Shown: positions 40,490-50,555, numbered from the stretch's first letter. The stretch: 64,000 nt of DNA from Solimonas sp040066175 (GCF_040066175.1 NZ_JBEAAM010000009.1:80482-144481), one strand, 5' to 3'. Translations and numbers: made by a program. The notes: a model not told the origin generated them from the letters alone.

Positions 40490-41212
40490 TCAGTCCGGCT
40501 TTGCGCTCAGCACGATCTCGACCCGCCGGTTGCGTTGCAGTTCTTCCGCGCTCGTGCCGTCGGTCACCGGGCGATACATCGAGAAGCCGACCGCTTCGAG
40601 GCGCGTCGGCGCGATGGCATGACGATCCTGAAAGTAGCGCACGACACTGCTGGCGCGCGCGGTGGACAGCTCCCAGTTGGTCGGGTAGCGGGCCTGCAGC
40701 GCCGGACCGATCGGCACGCGGTCCGTGTGTCCTTCGACGCGGATGGTATCGCTGCCCGCGGCCAGCGCCGCGGCGACCTTGTCGAGCACCGCGCGGCCTT
40801 CCGGCAGGATCTCGGCGCTGCCGCTGCGGAACAGGATGCGGTCGAGCACGCGCAGCGACAGACGGTCGCGCAGCTGCTCGATCTCGACGTTCTTGGCGGC
40901 GATCTCGGACTGCAGGGCCTCGCGCAGTTCGGCGGCGCGGCGGTCCAGTTCGCTGACCGTGGCCTGCGCCTGCACGTTGCGCGCGCGGCACAGTTCGAGC
41001 TGTTCGCGCAGCACCGCGCTCGCGTCCTGGCAGCCGCGCAGCCGCTCGTCCAGATCCGCGGAGCGCACGGCGCAGTTTGCCGCCGTCTCCGACGCGGCCT
41101 GCCGTTCGGCCTGGCAGCCGGCGAGCGCCGACTCGGTGCGGCGGTGCGTCTCCTGGGTGACGCAGGCGGTCAGACTGCCCGCGAGCATCAGCATGATCGT
41201 CAGCGTTCTCAT
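40490..41212 (-). CDS. OmpA-domain lipoprotein
   Basis: 240 residues. Lipobox LTAC after a short signal (MRTLTIMLMLAGSLTAC), Cys-containing coiled region (about 25-120), then an OmpA/MotB peptidoglycan-binding domain with ILFRSGSAEILPEG, RVEGHTDRVPIG, NWELSTARASSV and NRRVEIVL. It should be anchored in the outer membrane and bind peptidoglycan. ATG at 41212 was chosen because it begins the signal peptide. Confidence 0.88.
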   Translation of the reverse strand: MRTLTIMLMLAGSLTACVTQETHRRTESALAGCQAERQAASETAANCAVRSADLDERLRGCQDASAVLREQLELCRARNVQAQATVSELDRRAAELREALQSEIAAKNVEIEQLRDRLSLRVLDRILFRSGSAEILPEGRAVLDKVAAALAAGSDTIRVEGHTDRVPIGPALQARYPTNWELSTARASSVVRYFQDRHAIAPTRLEAVGFSMYRPVTDGTSAEELQRNRRVEIVLSAKPD

Positions 41213-41343
41213 GACCAGCCTCCCGATGCGGAAGAACCGCGCCAGCGTACGCAGGGTCGCGCCGGCCGCCACTGACGCAGGTCAAGTCGCGCCGCAGTGC
41301 GGGACCGGCCAGGCGGCCGGCCCCGCGCGTCTGCTGCGGCGGG

Positions 41344-43599
41344 CTACCAGCGCACGATGCCGGTGATGCCGAAGGTGCGCGGCTCCTCGAAGTTGGCGAC
41401 CGTGAGACTGCCGAACACCGGGCCGAAGTCGATGAAGTTGTTGGCGGTGTCGTCGTCCAGCGCATTGCGGCACCACAGCGCCAGCTCGCCGTTGCCGCGA
41501 CCGCCCAGCGGGATGTCGGCGATCGCCAGGCGCAGGTTGAGGATGCCGTGCGCATCGACCTTGGTGTCGCGCGCGACCTGCAGGAACGGATTGGTCGGCG
41601 TCAGCTGGTACGGATAGGTGTAGAAGCTGTCGGTCCAGACGTAATCCGCGACCGCGCGCAGCTTGCCCCAGTCGCGGCGCAGCAGTTCGCTGTCGATCAC
41701 CGCGTTGAAACTGTTCTTCGGCGCGTGCACGAAGGCGCGGTTGGAGGCGACATTGATGCCCGCATCGGTGAACTCGTCGTACTCGGGGTCGAGGTATGCA
41801 TAGTTCAGGCGCAGCTGCGTGCCGTCGAACGGAATGAACGCGGCTTCCAGTTCGACGCCCTGGATCGTCGCCTTGCCGGCGTTGCGCACGACCGTCGCCG
41901 CCGCGCCGGTGCCCAGGAAGATCGACGCCTGGAAGTCCTTGAGCTTGTTGTGGAACAGCGCTGCGTTGAGGAGGACCTTGCCGGATGCGAAGTTGGTCTT
42001 CGCACCCAGCTCGAAGGACTGCTGCTTCTCCGGCCTGTACGGCGTCTTGGTCTCGGCGATGTTGCGCGCGATCAGCGCGCCGAACTCCTCGGGTGTCTCG
42101 TCGCCGGTCGGAAGCTCGCTGTACTCGCCGTTGAAGCCGCCGCTCTTGAAGCCCTCCGCGTAGCGGAAATAGACGTTGACCTGCTCGTTGAAGCGCCAGG
42201 CCACGGACGCCATCGGTGTGGTCGCATCGAACGTGTCCTGCGCGTTCGTGCCCTGCGGGATCAGATAGAAGTACGGGTCGCCGGGATCGGCGCGCAGACC
42301 GAAGGCGCGGTCGAGCTGCTTCTTCTCGCGCGTGTAGCGCACGCCGGCGCTCAGCGTCAGCGGATCGATCGGCTTGTAGTCCACCTGCCCGTAGCCGGCC
42401 CAGGCCGAGGTCTGGGTGCCGTAGCGCGAATCGAAATAAACGTCGTTGTCCGGATCGAGCTGGAAGAAGTTCTGCGGATTGTTGGTGTCGCCGTCGTCGC
42501 CGAAGTAGTAGATGCCGGCGACGTAGCTCAGCGGCCCGGCTCCGCCGAGCAGCTGCAGGTCTTCCGAGAACTGCTTGTAGTCGGTGAAGCGCTGTGTCCA
42601 CACCACCGGCAGCGGCGATCCGTCGAGATCGAGCGAATCGTCCCATTCGAGGCGGCGGTAGCCGCTGATCGACTTGAGGGTGTGGCCGCCGGCGAGATCC
42701 CAGCTCAGCGTGAACGAATGACCCTGCACCTTCGAGCGCTCGAACGAGGGGGCATCGACCGAAGCGCTTTCCTTGCGCTGGCGCGACGCGAACGGCTGCA
42801 GGAACGGAATCTCGATGCGGTACAGCTGATCGAAGTTGTTGGTCTGATCGACACGCGACTGGTCGAAGCGGTACTCGCCGCGCACACTCGGTGCGAAATC
42901 CAGGTCGGCGGCGATGCGCACGCCGTGGTTACTGCGATTGTTGAGTTCGGGCGTGGAGCTGTCCGACGTGGTGTCGATCCAGCCGTCGCGCTGTTCGCTG
43001 CGCGCGCCGACGGAAATGCTGGCGATGCCGAGCTTGGGCAGATCGACCGACGCGCGTTGCACGAGGGCATCGTAGTTGCCGATCTCCAGGCTGGCGCTGC
43101 CGCCGAACTCGCCGGTCGGCGCGCGCGTGATCAGGTTGATCGCGCCGGCCAGGGTGTTGCGCCCGTACAGCGTGCCCTGCGGGCCGCGCAGCACTTCGAC
43201 GCGCGTCAGATCGACCAGATTGAAGATCGAACCCTGCGCCTTGCCGATGTAAACCCCATCGACATAGACGCCGACCGCCGGATCCCAGTAGATCGCCGGG
43301 TTGATCTGGCTGACACCGCGGATGGTGATCTGCGAGATCGTCGTGTTCGACGGCGTCTTGCTGATCTGCAGGCCCGGTGCAAGCGCGTTGAGGTCGCCGA
43401 TGTCGTCGATGCCGCGCGCATCCAGTTCCGCCTCGGGCAGAGCGGTGACAGCCAGCGGAACGTCCTGCAGTTTCTCGACCTTGCGCTGCGCGGTCACCTC
43501 GATGTCGCCCAGCGCCGTGGACGGTTCGGCCTTGTCCGCTTCCTGCGCCATCGCCGGCAGCGCGGCCAGCAGCGGCAGCAGCGCCGCGTAACGGCGCAT
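41344..43599 (-). CDS. TonB-dependent outer-membrane receptor
   Basis: 751 residues. Signal peptide (LLPLLAALPAMAQ), TonB-box-like DIEVTAQRK, plug with IRGVSQINPAIYWDPAVGVYVDGV (in parts) and RGPQGTLYGRNTLAGAINL, then a barrel ending GITGIVRW. AAGGAG lies just upstream of the ATG at 43599. Of the iron-complex/outer-membrane receptor class common in sterol- and terpenoid-degrading bacteria. Divergent from the SDR at 43786. Ligand unknown. Confidence 0.92.
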   Translation of the reverse strand: MRRYAALLPLLAALPAMAQEADKAEPSTALGDIEVTAQRKVEKLQDVPLAVTALPEAELDARGIDDIGDLNALAPGLQISKTPSNTTISQITIRGVSQINPAIYWDPAVGVYVDGVYIGKAQGSIFNLVDLTRVEVLRGPQGTLYGRNTLAGAINLITRAPTGEFGGSASLEIGNYDALVQRASVDLPKLGIASISVGARSEQRDGWIDTTSDSSTPELNNRSNHGVRIAADLDFAPSVRGEYRFDQSRVDQTNNFDQLYRIEIPFLQPFASRQRKESASVDAPSFERSKVQGHSFTLSWDLAGGHTLKSISGYRRLEWDDSLDLDGSPLPVVWTQRFTDYKQFSEDLQLLGGAGPLSYVAGIYYFGDDGDTNNPQNFFQLDPDNDVYFDSRYGTQTSAWAGYGQVDYKPIDPLTLSAGVRYTREKKQLDRAFGLRADPGDPYFYLIPQGTNAQDTFDATTPMASVAWRFNEQVNVYFRYAEGFKSGGFNGEYSELPTGDETPEEFGALIARNIAETKTPYRPEKQQSFELGAKTNFASGKVLLNAALFHNKLKDFQASIFLGTGAAATVVRNAGKATIQGVELEAAFIPFDGTQLRLNYAYLDPEYDEFTDAGINVASNRAFVHAPKNSFNAVIDSELLRRDWGKLRAVADYVWTDSFYTYPYQLTPTNPFLQVARDTKVDAHGILNLRLAIADIPLGGRGNGELALWCRNALDDDTANNFIDFGPVFGSLTVANFEEPRTFGITGIVRW

Positions 43600-43785
43600 G
43601 TTCTCCTTTCGCACGTTTCGACTCCTGTGTGGTCCCTGAGGGTTCCGCGCCGCTCATCACCCCGGCGGACGGCGGTTCCGTATCGGACTCCGTCGTGCGC
43701 GGGCCGACATCACCCGTAAGGACGAGACCCGGCCACGACGCGCGGCGGCATGATGGCCCGGCTTCATCAACGTTCGGGGGATCAC

Positions 43786-44565
43786 ATGAACCGGCTCAAG
43801 GACAAGGTCGCCATCGTCACCGGCGGCGCGCGCGGCATGGGCGCGGCGACGGTGCGGCTGTTCGTCGCGGAAGGCGCGAAGGTCGTGATCGCCGACGTGC
43901 TCGACGACGACGGCGCGAAGCTCGCCGCCGAGCTGGGCCCGGCCGCCCGCTTCGTCCATCACGACGTCACCGACGAGAGCGGCTGGCGCCTGCTGATCGA
44001 CTTCACGAACCAGGCCTATGGCCCGATCGACGTGCTCGTCAACAATGCCGGCGTGCTGCTGTTCAAGACCATCGCCGAGACGGACAAGGCCGAGTTCGAG
44101 CGCGTCGTCGGCATCAACCTGGTCGGCTGCTTCCTCGGCACCAAGCTGGTCGGTGCGCAGATGATCCGGCGCGGCCGCGGTTCGATCATCAACATCTCGT
44201 CGGCCGACGGCATGAAGGCCGCGAACGGCCTGGGCGCCTACAGCGCGAGCAAGTGGGCGGTGCGCGGCTTCACCAAGGTCGCGGCGATGGAGTTCGGCCA
44301 CAAGGGCGTGCGCGTGAACTCGGTGCATCCGGGCGGCATCGACACGGCGATGGGCAATCCCTACGCCGAACCCAAGGCCGAGGTGAACAAGCGCTATGCG
44401 ATGGTGCCGCTGCAGCGCGTCGGCGACCCGTCCGAGGTCGCCTACACCAACCTGTTCCTGGCCAGCGACGAATCGTCCTACCTGTGCGGCGCCGAGATCG
44501 CCGTCGATGGCGGCATGCTCACCGGCCAGTACTACGTCGGCTTCCCCGGCGCACCGGGCGTCTGA
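43786..44565 (+). CDS. 3-alpha/20-beta-hydroxysteroid-dehydrogenase-like SDR
   Basis: 259 residues. VTGGARGMGAATVRLF (cofactor), NNAGVLLFKTI, NISSADGMKAANGLGAYSASKWAVRG (catalytic Ser, Tyr, Lys; in parts) and a C-terminal GAEIAVDGGMLTG. It resembles SDRs annotated as 3-alpha/20-beta-hydroxysteroid dehydrogenases. The start has a GGGGG stretch upstream. It is followed 14 bp later by a methyltransferase gene. Confidence 0.86.
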   Translation: MNRLKDKVAIVTGGARGMGAATVRLFVAEGAKVVIADVLDDDGAKLAAELGPAARFVHHDVTDESGWRLLIDFTNQAYGPIDVLVNNAGVLLFKTIAETDKAEFERVVGINLVGCFLGTKLVGAQMIRRGRGSIINISSADGMKAANGLGAYSASKWAVRGFTKVAAMEFGHKGVRVNSVHPGGIDTAMGNPYAEPKAEVNKRYAMVPLQRVGDPSEVAYTNLFLASDESSYLCGAEIAVDGGMLTGQYYVGFPGAPGV

Positions 44566-44579
44566 CCCCGCGCCGCGCC

Positions 44580-45425
44580 ATGAGCGACAAGCCAGCGAGC
44601 GAGCGCATCAGCCCCACGGCCTACGCCACCGGCCAGATGTGGGTGCGTCACGGGCTGTCGCACCCGGCCTTCGTCACGCCGCAGGGCGAACGCCTGGACC
44701 GCGCCTTCGGCCTGCTGACCAGGCTGACGCAGCGCCTGAGCGGCGTGTCGCTGGACGCGATGATGCTGGCGCGCCACAAGGGCATCGACGCGGTGCTCGC
44801 GCAGGCGATCGACGCCGGCCAGGTCGCGCAGGTGATCGAGATCGCCGCCGGCCTGTCGGCCCGCGGCTGGCGCATGCGCCAGCGCTACGGCGATCGCATC
44901 ACCTACATCGAGACCGACCTGCCGGCGATGGCGGCGACCAAGCGCACGCTGCTGGAGCGTGCCGGTTTTCTCGGTGAGCGCCATCGCGTGCTCGAACTCG
45001 ACGCGCTGGCCGACAAGGGATCGCGCTCGCTGGCCGCCGTGTCGCGCACGCTCGATCCGGAACGGGGTACGGCGATCATCACCGAAGGTCTGATGAACTA
45101 TCTCGATCCCGGTACCGCGCGCGCCGTGTGGCGGCGCATTGCACGCGTGCTCAAGCAGTTCCCGAACGGGCTGTACCTGACCGACGCCTATTTCGTGTCC
45201 GACAATCGCAATGTCGGCATGCTCGCCTTCGGCGCGATCCTGCAGGTCTTCGTGCGCGGCCGCATGCACGTGCACTTCGCCGATGCCGGCGATGCCTGCG
45301 CGAAGATGGCGCAGGCCGGATTCCGCGAAGCGCAGGTGTACCGGACGCAGGACCTCGACGCGACGCGCGAGATCGCGCGCACGAAGGGCGGCGATCGCGT
45401 CTGCGTGCTCGCCGCGCGGACCTGA
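44580..45425 (+). CDS. Leucine-carboxyl-methyltransferase-family SAM enzyme
   Basis: 281 residues. IEIAAGLSARGWRMRQRYG and YIETDLPAMAATKRTLL are characteristic of the LCMT (PF04072) class of S-adenosylmethionine methyltransferases; IITEGLMNYLDPG is the middle motif. ATG at 44580, 14 bp after the SDR stop. The acceptor is unknown. Its partner SDR suggests modification of a small lipid or steroid-type molecule, which is inference. Confidence 0.83.
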   Translation: MSDKPASERISPTAYATGQMWVRHGLSHPAFVTPQGERLDRAFGLLTRLTQRLSGVSLDAMMLARHKGIDAVLAQAIDAGQVAQVIEIAAGLSARGWRMRQRYGDRITYIETDLPAMAATKRTLLERAGFLGERHRVLELDALADKGSRSLAAVSRTLDPERGTAIITEGLMNYLDPGTARAVWRRIARVLKQFPNGLYLTDAYFVSDNRNVGMLAFGAILQVFVRGRMHVHFADAGDACAKMAQAGFREAQVYRTQDLDATREIARTKGGDRVCVLAART

Positions 45426-45431
45426 GAAGCG

Positions 45432-46409
45432 TCAGAACAGCTCGACCTCGCCGTAGGCAGGCTGCCCGGGCGCATCCCCCGCGGTCCCGGGCAGCGGCGC
45501 ACAGACCAGCCGGTTGCGCCCGCCATTCTTGGCGTCGTACAGGGCCCGGTCGGCGCGGTCGATCACGTCCATCGCGCCCAGCCCCGGCGTCATCGCCGCG
45601 CAACCGACGCTGATCGTCACCTGGCCGATGCGCGGAAACGCATAGACCTCGACCAGCCGGCGCAGCCGCTCCAGGGCCTTGACCGCGCCCGGCTGCGTGG
45701 TCGGCGCGAGGATCACCGCGAACTCCTCGCCGCCGTAGCGGAAGCAGCGATCCTCACCGCGGAAGCACTGGCGCAGCAGCCGCGCCAGCAGCAGCAGCAC
45801 CTCGTCGCCGAACAGATGCCCGTAGCGGTCGTTGATCGACTTGAAGTGATCGACGTCCAGCAGTGCCAGCCAGTAGTGCAGCACCGACTTGCCGTCCGGG
45901 CACTCGGCGCAGGGCGCCTCGACCGGCTGCCCGTGCATGACCGTCTCGGCGATGCGCGCGAGCTGCGCGTCGAAACTGCGCCGGTTGAGCAGGCCGGTCA
46001 GCCGGTCCTGCTCGGACGCAGCGAGCAGTTCCTTGAAATTGACATACAGGCGCACCAGGGCCTGGATCACGCGGCCCTCGTCGCCGTTGGCAGCGCTGCC
46101 CATCAGGCGCACCGCGAGCGCCTCATCGCGCGACACCGGAAACAAGCGCACCGGCGCGCCCGCATCCACTTCGATCAGCACCGGCTGGCCCTCGGCGAGC
46201 TGCGCCCGCGAGTCAGGGTTGAGGCGGATGTGGAACGGCGCTTCGCGCTGCTCGCTCTCCTCGCTGGACAGCGAGCAGAACGCGACGCCGTCGGTGTTCA
46301 GCAATTCGGCGACCGACTGCAGCAGGCTGCGCCGCACATTGGCCAGGTCGCGCTCCGCGGCCACGTCGGCGACGGTCTCGAGGACGCGGGTGACATTGGA
46401 CACGGACAT
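45432..46409 (-). CDS. Soluble diguanylate cyclase with GAF-like sensor domain
   Basis: 325 residues. The N-terminal half (about 1-125) is a GAF-like sensor region without TM helices. The GGDEF domain has DRLTGLLNRRSF, DVDHFKSINDRYGHLFGDEV and an intact GGEEF. Two cysteines and a third (CAECPDG) form a small insertion after DRLTGLLN, unusual and perhaps redox- or metal-sensitive. It converges on the methyltransferase gene with a 6-bp gap. Confidence 0.88.
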   Translation of the reverse strand: MSVSNVTRVLETVADVAAERDLANVRRSLLQSVAELLNTDGVAFCSLSSEESEQREAPFHIRLNPDSRAQLAEGQPVLIEVDAGAPVRLFPVSRDEALAVRLMGSAANGDEGRVIQALVRLYVNFKELLAASEQDRLTGLLNRRSFDAQLARIAETVMHGQPVEAPCAECPDGKSVLHYWLALLDVDHFKSINDRYGHLFGDEVLLLLARLLRQCFRGEDRCFRYGGEEFAVILAPTTQPGAVKALERLRRLVEVYAFPRIGQVTISVGCAAMTPGLGAMDVIDRADRALYDAKNGGRNRLVCAPLPGTAGDAPGQPAYGEVELF

Positions 46410-46541
46410 GGACGAGAACCGACCCCCGGTGGCTTGCAGGGATACCGTAAAGGAATCCCGCCGCAGCTCGCCGGCCGCACGTCGGCCAGGTCCGTCCGTT
46501 CAGGCCCGCGGAGGAAGCATCCGACGGCCTTTGCGACGCGG

Positions 46542-47489
46542 TCAGAACCCGTGGCGCAGCCCGGTCATGCGCTCGCAGGCGTCCCAGAGTCGGCCCCGGA
46601 CACCGGCGTCCCGCGCCGGCTGCGACAGTTTCACGCGCCGCGGCGCGCCGGCCATCTCGCCGAAGCCATCGGGACCGTAGAACTCGCCACCGCGCGCCTC
46701 GGCGGCGGCGGCCGCGTACAGGATCGGACGCGCACCGCGGTCCTGGTCCTGGCCGAACCAGCGCATCGCGATGCGGAATGCCAGCGCCTCGGCGTAGTCG
46801 CGCAGCTTGCGGCGCTGCTCGCTCGCGCGCGTCGCGCCGATCGAGGTGCGCGCGACACCCGGATGCGCGGCGAGCACGGCGACGCCGCTGCCGGCGGCCT
46901 GCGCGCGCGCCTGCTGCTCCATCGCCAGCACCAGGCAGGCGAGCTTGGCCTGGTTGTAGGCGCGCTGCGGGTCGTAGCGGCGCTCGGCGTTGAGATCGTC
47001 GAAGTCGAGCGTGCCGTGGCGGTGCACCAGGCTCGACACCCAGACCACACGCGGCGCGCGCGCCTGCTCCAGCAAGGGCCAGAGCTGCGCATCGAGCGCG
47101 AAGTGACCGAGCACGTTGATGCCGAACTTGAGCTCGAAGCCGTCTTTCGTCGTGCGCCGTTCCAGCGGCGGCAGGATGCCGGCGTTGTTGACGAGGATGT
47201 CGAGTGCACGACCCTCCGCCAGCAAGGCCTCGGCGCAGCGGCGCACGAAGGCGAGGTCCGCGAGATCGAGTTCGCGGAACGCGACGCGCGCATCCGGCAC
47301 CTCGGCGCGGATGCGTGCGGCGGCCGCCTGGCCGCCGGCGACGTTCCTGTCGGCCAGAATCACCTCGGCGCCGCGCGCGGCCAGGCCCCGCGCGGTCTCG
47401 AAGCCCAAACCGCTGGCCGCGCCGGTGACCAGTGCGCGCCGGCCGGTCAGGTCCGGCAGGTGTTCACGGCACCAGTCGAGATGGCTCAT
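46542..47489 (-). CDS. Retinol-dehydrogenase-like SDR
   Basis: 315 residues. VTGAASGLGFETARGLAARG (cofactor), NNAGILPPLERRTTKDGFEL, and VSSLVHRHGTLDFDD with a YDPQRAYNQAKLACLV Tyr/Lys site (in parts). The large size and the AHPGVART segment are of the retinol dehydrogenase/DHRS13-like branch. ATG at 47489 overlaps the old-yellow-enzyme stop by 4 nt, so the pair is coupled. Its alcohol substrate is unknown. Confidence 0.86.
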   Translation of the reverse strand: MSHLDWCREHLPDLTGRRALVTGAASGLGFETARGLAARGAEVILADRNVAGGQAAAARIRAEVPDARVAFRELDLADLAFVRRCAEALLAEGRALDILVNNAGILPPLERRTTKDGFELKFGINVLGHFALDAQLWPLLEQARAPRVVWVSSLVHRHGTLDFDDLNAERRYDPQRAYNQAKLACLVLAMEQQARAQAAGSGVAVLAAHPGVARTSIGATRASEQRRKLRDYAEALAFRIAMRWFGQDQDRGARPILYAAAAAEARGGEFYGPDGFGEMAGAPRRVKLSQPARDAGVRGRLWDACERMTGLRHGF

Positions 47490-48706
47490 GCGGCCGCCGG
47501 GGTCTGGTTGAGCCTGACGTCGTTCTCCGGCCGCAGCACGCAGCGCGTGCCGCCGGGCGTGTACATCGACACCACGCACTCGTTGCAGGCGGTGCAGCCG
47601 GACACCGATGCGCGGCCGTCACGGAACTTGTTGACCAGATCCGGATCGTGGATCAGCGCGCGACCCATCACCACGCAGTCGAAACCCTCGTCCATCGCCT
47701 GCTGCACGCCGGCGAGCGACTTGGCGCCGCCCAGGTAGGCCAGCGGCAGCTTCACCGCGGCGCGGACCTTGCGCGAGTGTTCGAGAAAGTACATCTCATG
47801 GAAGGCGATCTTCGGCTCCCAGATGCGCATCAGCCGCGTCGCGAACTTGACCACCGGGTTCTGGATCGTCTCGACCGCGGCGGCCGGCATGTTGCTGCCG
47901 AAGATCGCCCACGGCGACTCGACGTTCATGCCGCCGGACAGCACCAGCAGGTGCGCGCCCTCGCGTTCCAGCACCTTCGCCACCTCGACAGCGTCGTCGG
48001 CCGTCGCGCCGCCCTTGAAGCCTTCGGTGACGCAGATCTTGCAGCTCACCGCCAGCTCCTTGCCGACCGCGTCGAGCACGCGCCGCAGCACCTGCGCCGG
48101 GTAGCGCGCGCGCTGCGCGGCGGCGCCGCCGTACTCGTCGCGGCGGCGGTTGTACTTGGGCGAGATGAACTGGCTGAGCAGGTAGCCGTGGCCCATGTGG
48201 ATCTCGACCGCATCGAACCCCGCCGCGCGCGCGCGCCGCGCGCCGGCGACGAACTCGCCGGCGATGCGGTCGAGATCGGCCGGCGTCATCGCCGTCTTGA
48301 ACAGGCGCCCGCTGATCACGCCGGCGGCGTTGAAGCCGCCGGACGCACTCAGCGGATACTTCGTGTTGCGCAACTGCGGCAGGAAGGTGAAGGCGCCACC
48401 GTGCGTGATCTGTGCGCAGGCCGCGCCGCCTTCGCGGTGCACCGCATCGGTCAGCACGCGCAGATGCGGAATGCTCGCGTCGTCGAGCGTGACCTGGTCT
48501 TCGAAGGTGCGGCCGTCGGCCTCGACCGCGCAGTACGCGACCGTGGTCATCGCCGCGCCGCCGGCGGCCATGCTGCGATGGTGTTCGACCAGCAGCTTCG
48601 AAGGCACGCCGTGCTTGGCCATGCCCTCGTTGGTCGCGGACTTGATGAAGCGGTTGCGCAGCGTCAGCGGTCCGATGCGCACCGGCGTGAAGGCGGAGGA
48701 GGTCAT
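47486..48706 (-). CDS. Old-yellow-enzyme-family NADH:flavin oxidoreductase
   Basis: 406 residues. TIM-barrel with RNRFIKSATNEGMA, AQITHGGAFT, IHMGHGYLLSQFISPKYNRR and a C-terminal phosphate loop, VVMGRALIHDPDL. A Cys set (SGCTACNECVV...GGTRC) suggests a 4Fe-4S cluster, as in 2,4-dienoyl-CoA-reductase-type members. It reduces activated C=C bonds, such as those of enones. Coupled to the SDR by an ATGA overlap. Confidence 0.87.
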   Translation of the reverse strand: MTSSAFTPVRIGPLTLRNRFIKSATNEGMAKHGVPSKLLVEHHRSMAAGGAAMTTVAYCAVEADGRTFEDQVTLDDASIPHLRVLTDAVHREGGAACAQITHGGAFTFLPQLRNTKYPLSASGGFNAAGVISGRLFKTAMTPADLDRIAGEFVAGARRARAAGFDAVEIHMGHGYLLSQFISPKYNRRRDEYGGAAAQRARYPAQVLRRVLDAVGKELAVSCKICVTEGFKGGATADDAVEVAKVLEREGAHLLVLSGGMNVESPWAIFGSNMPAAAVETIQNPVVKFATRLMRIWEPKIAFHEMYFLEHSRKVRAAVKLPLAYLGGAKSLAGVQQAMDEGFDCVVMGRALIHDPDLVNKFRDGRASVSGCTACNECVVSMYTPGGTRCVLRPENDVRLNQTPAAA

Positions 48707-48791
48707 GACGGTTCCCGGGTCGATGCCCGGATCATCGCGGCCGCAACGTCCGCGCGCCTCGTCCGATGGTGCGAGACTGCCCCACGATTCA

Positions 48792-48864
48792 CGTCATTCC
48801 CGCGCATGCGGGAATCCAGAAAACCGTGAGAACCCCTGGATGCCCGCCTGCGCGGGCATGACGG
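48792..48864. repeat. Paired palindromic repeat downstream of the amidase
   Basis: CGTCATTCCCGCGCATGCGGGAATCCAG (48792-48819) and CTGGATGCCCGCCTGCGCGGGCATGACGG-type (to 48864). It fills the 166-bp gap between the old-yellow-enzyme and the amidase stop. Confidence 0.85.
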
Positions 48865-48872
48865 GTGTTGGT

Positions 48873-50324
48873 TTACTCGGCTCTCGTCGGGCTGTTCGGC
48901 ATCACCCAGCCGCCGAACTGCTTTTCGAGCGCCTGCGCGACCGCGATGGTCACGGCATCGTTGCCCGGAATGCCGACGACCTGGACACCCAGCGGTAGGC
49001 CGCGGCGGTTGAGACCCAGCGGCACCTGCGTGACCGGGAAGCCGAGCACGTTGAAGATGCCGCAGTAGGCGAAGTCGAAGGGCGTGGCCATCGGCCAGTT
49101 GTGACGCGGCGCCGCGCGCGTGTACGGCGGGAACAGCAGCACGCCGTCGTCGCCGATCGCGTCGATCAGCGCCTCGCGCAGCTCGCGGCCCAGCCGTGCG
49201 TAGCGACCATGCGGCATCGGCAGGGATTCGATCGCCGCCAGCACCAGCGCCGGCAGGGTGTGCGCCGACGCACCGGCGCCCCATTTCAGGAACTCGCGTA
49301 GCACCGGGATGCGCCGGCCCTGGCCGAGCTGCGCGGCGAACGGCTGCGGCTGCGCCTCCTGCATCAGCGCCGACCAGATCTCGAAACTGCTGCGCAGCGG
49401 ACGCAGGCGCGGCACGTGCAGGCCGCGGCCCTGCGCAGCGAGCCAGTTCGCCGCGCGCTGCTGTGCTTCACGCAGATCGCCGGCGACGCGGCGACGGCCG
49501 TTGTCGGGCAGCGAGAGGATGCGCAGCCGGTCCAGGCGCACGCGCGCCGGATCGCCCTTGAGCGCGCCGGCGCTGCAGACTGGATCCTGACCGTCCGGGC
49601 CGGCCAGGATGTTGAGCAGCGGCCACAGGTCCTCGGCGCGGCGCGCGATCGGGCCGGTGACGCAGTTGTGGTTCATCGCGCCCTCCGGCAGCGGATGCTG
49701 GCCGGTGTTGGGCACGATCCCCGGCGTCGGCTTGTGGCCGAACACGCCGTTGAAGAAGGCGGGAAAGCGGATCGAACCGCCGACATCCGCGCCCAGGCCG
49801 AACGGCGAGCCACCGGCGCCGATGATCGCGCCCTCGCCGCCGCTGGAGCCGCCCGCCGTGTGTGCCGCGTCGTAGGCGTTGCCGGTGCGTCCATAGACGC
49901 GGTTGTGCGTCTCCATCCACATGCACAGCTCGGGCGTGTTGGTGAAGCCCAGCGCAATCGCGCCGGCCGCACGCAGGCGTGCGACGGTGGGCGCGTCACG
50001 GTCGGCGATCGCCGCCCGGCGCGCCACCAGGCCCGACACCTGCGGATAGCCGGCGAAGGCGAAGTTCTCCTTGAGCGTGCACGGCACGCCGAGCAGCGGC
50101 GGCAGCGCCGACTTGTCGGTGGTCTGCCGCAGACGCCGGTCGGCGGCATCGGCCTCCGCGCGCGCCGCCTCGTAACGCGTCTGCACGACGGCGTTGATGC
50201 GCGGATTCACCGCCTCGATGCGCGCGACGTGCGCATCGACCAGCGCGCGCGACGTGATCGTCCCGGCGCGCAGCGCCGCGGCCATCTGCGCTGCCGACAT
50301 GCTCAAGGGATCCGCTGGGTTCAT
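48873..50324 (-). CDS. Amidase-signature-family hydrolase
   Basis: 483 residues. Catalytic Ser-cisSer-Lys triad: Lys in CTLKENFAFAG, AGGSSGGEGAIIG, and the nucleophilic Ser in GADVGGSIRFPAF. C-terminal NVLGFPVTQVPLGLN is typical. No signal peptide. Such enzymes hydrolyse amides or esters broadly. The ATG at 50324 is standard; the gene is divergent from the SDR at 50556. No context decides the substrate. Confidence 0.9.
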   Translation of the reverse strand: MNPADPLSMSAAQMAAALRAGTITSRALVDAHVARIEAVNPRINAVVQTRYEAARAEADAADRRLRQTTDKSALPPLLGVPCTLKENFAFAGYPQVSGLVARRAAIADRDAPTVARLRAAGAIALGFTNTPELCMWMETHNRVYGRTGNAYDAAHTAGGSSGGEGAIIGAGGSPFGLGADVGGSIRFPAFFNGVFGHKPTPGIVPNTGQHPLPEGAMNHNCVTGPIARRAEDLWPLLNILAGPDGQDPVCSAGALKGDPARVRLDRLRILSLPDNGRRRVAGDLREAQQRAANWLAAQGRGLHVPRLRPLRSSFEIWSALMQEAQPQPFAAQLGQGRRIPVLREFLKWGAGASAHTLPALVLAAIESLPMPHGRYARLGRELREALIDAIGDDGVLLFPPYTRAAPRHNWPMATPFDFAYCGIFNVLGFPVTQVPLGLNRRGLPLGVQVVGIPGNDAVTIAVAQALEKQFGGWVMPNSPTRAE

Positions 50325-50555
50325 GGAAGCCGGTTCCGCGACAGGGGCAAGGCGCGCGCATCGCGCGCGGGCGGGACATCCGCCCCGCGCAGCCTAACCG
50401 CTCGCCGGGACCGGCGCAGGCCGCGGCTTTGGGAAAATCCGCCCCATCATCGCGTGACGCGGCGGTTGGCCCCGCGCACCCCGTTTCCGGACGAGGGCCC
50501 GCGCCGACGACGGGCGCATACTGTGCGCCTCGACAAGAACACCTACGGCGCCGCC

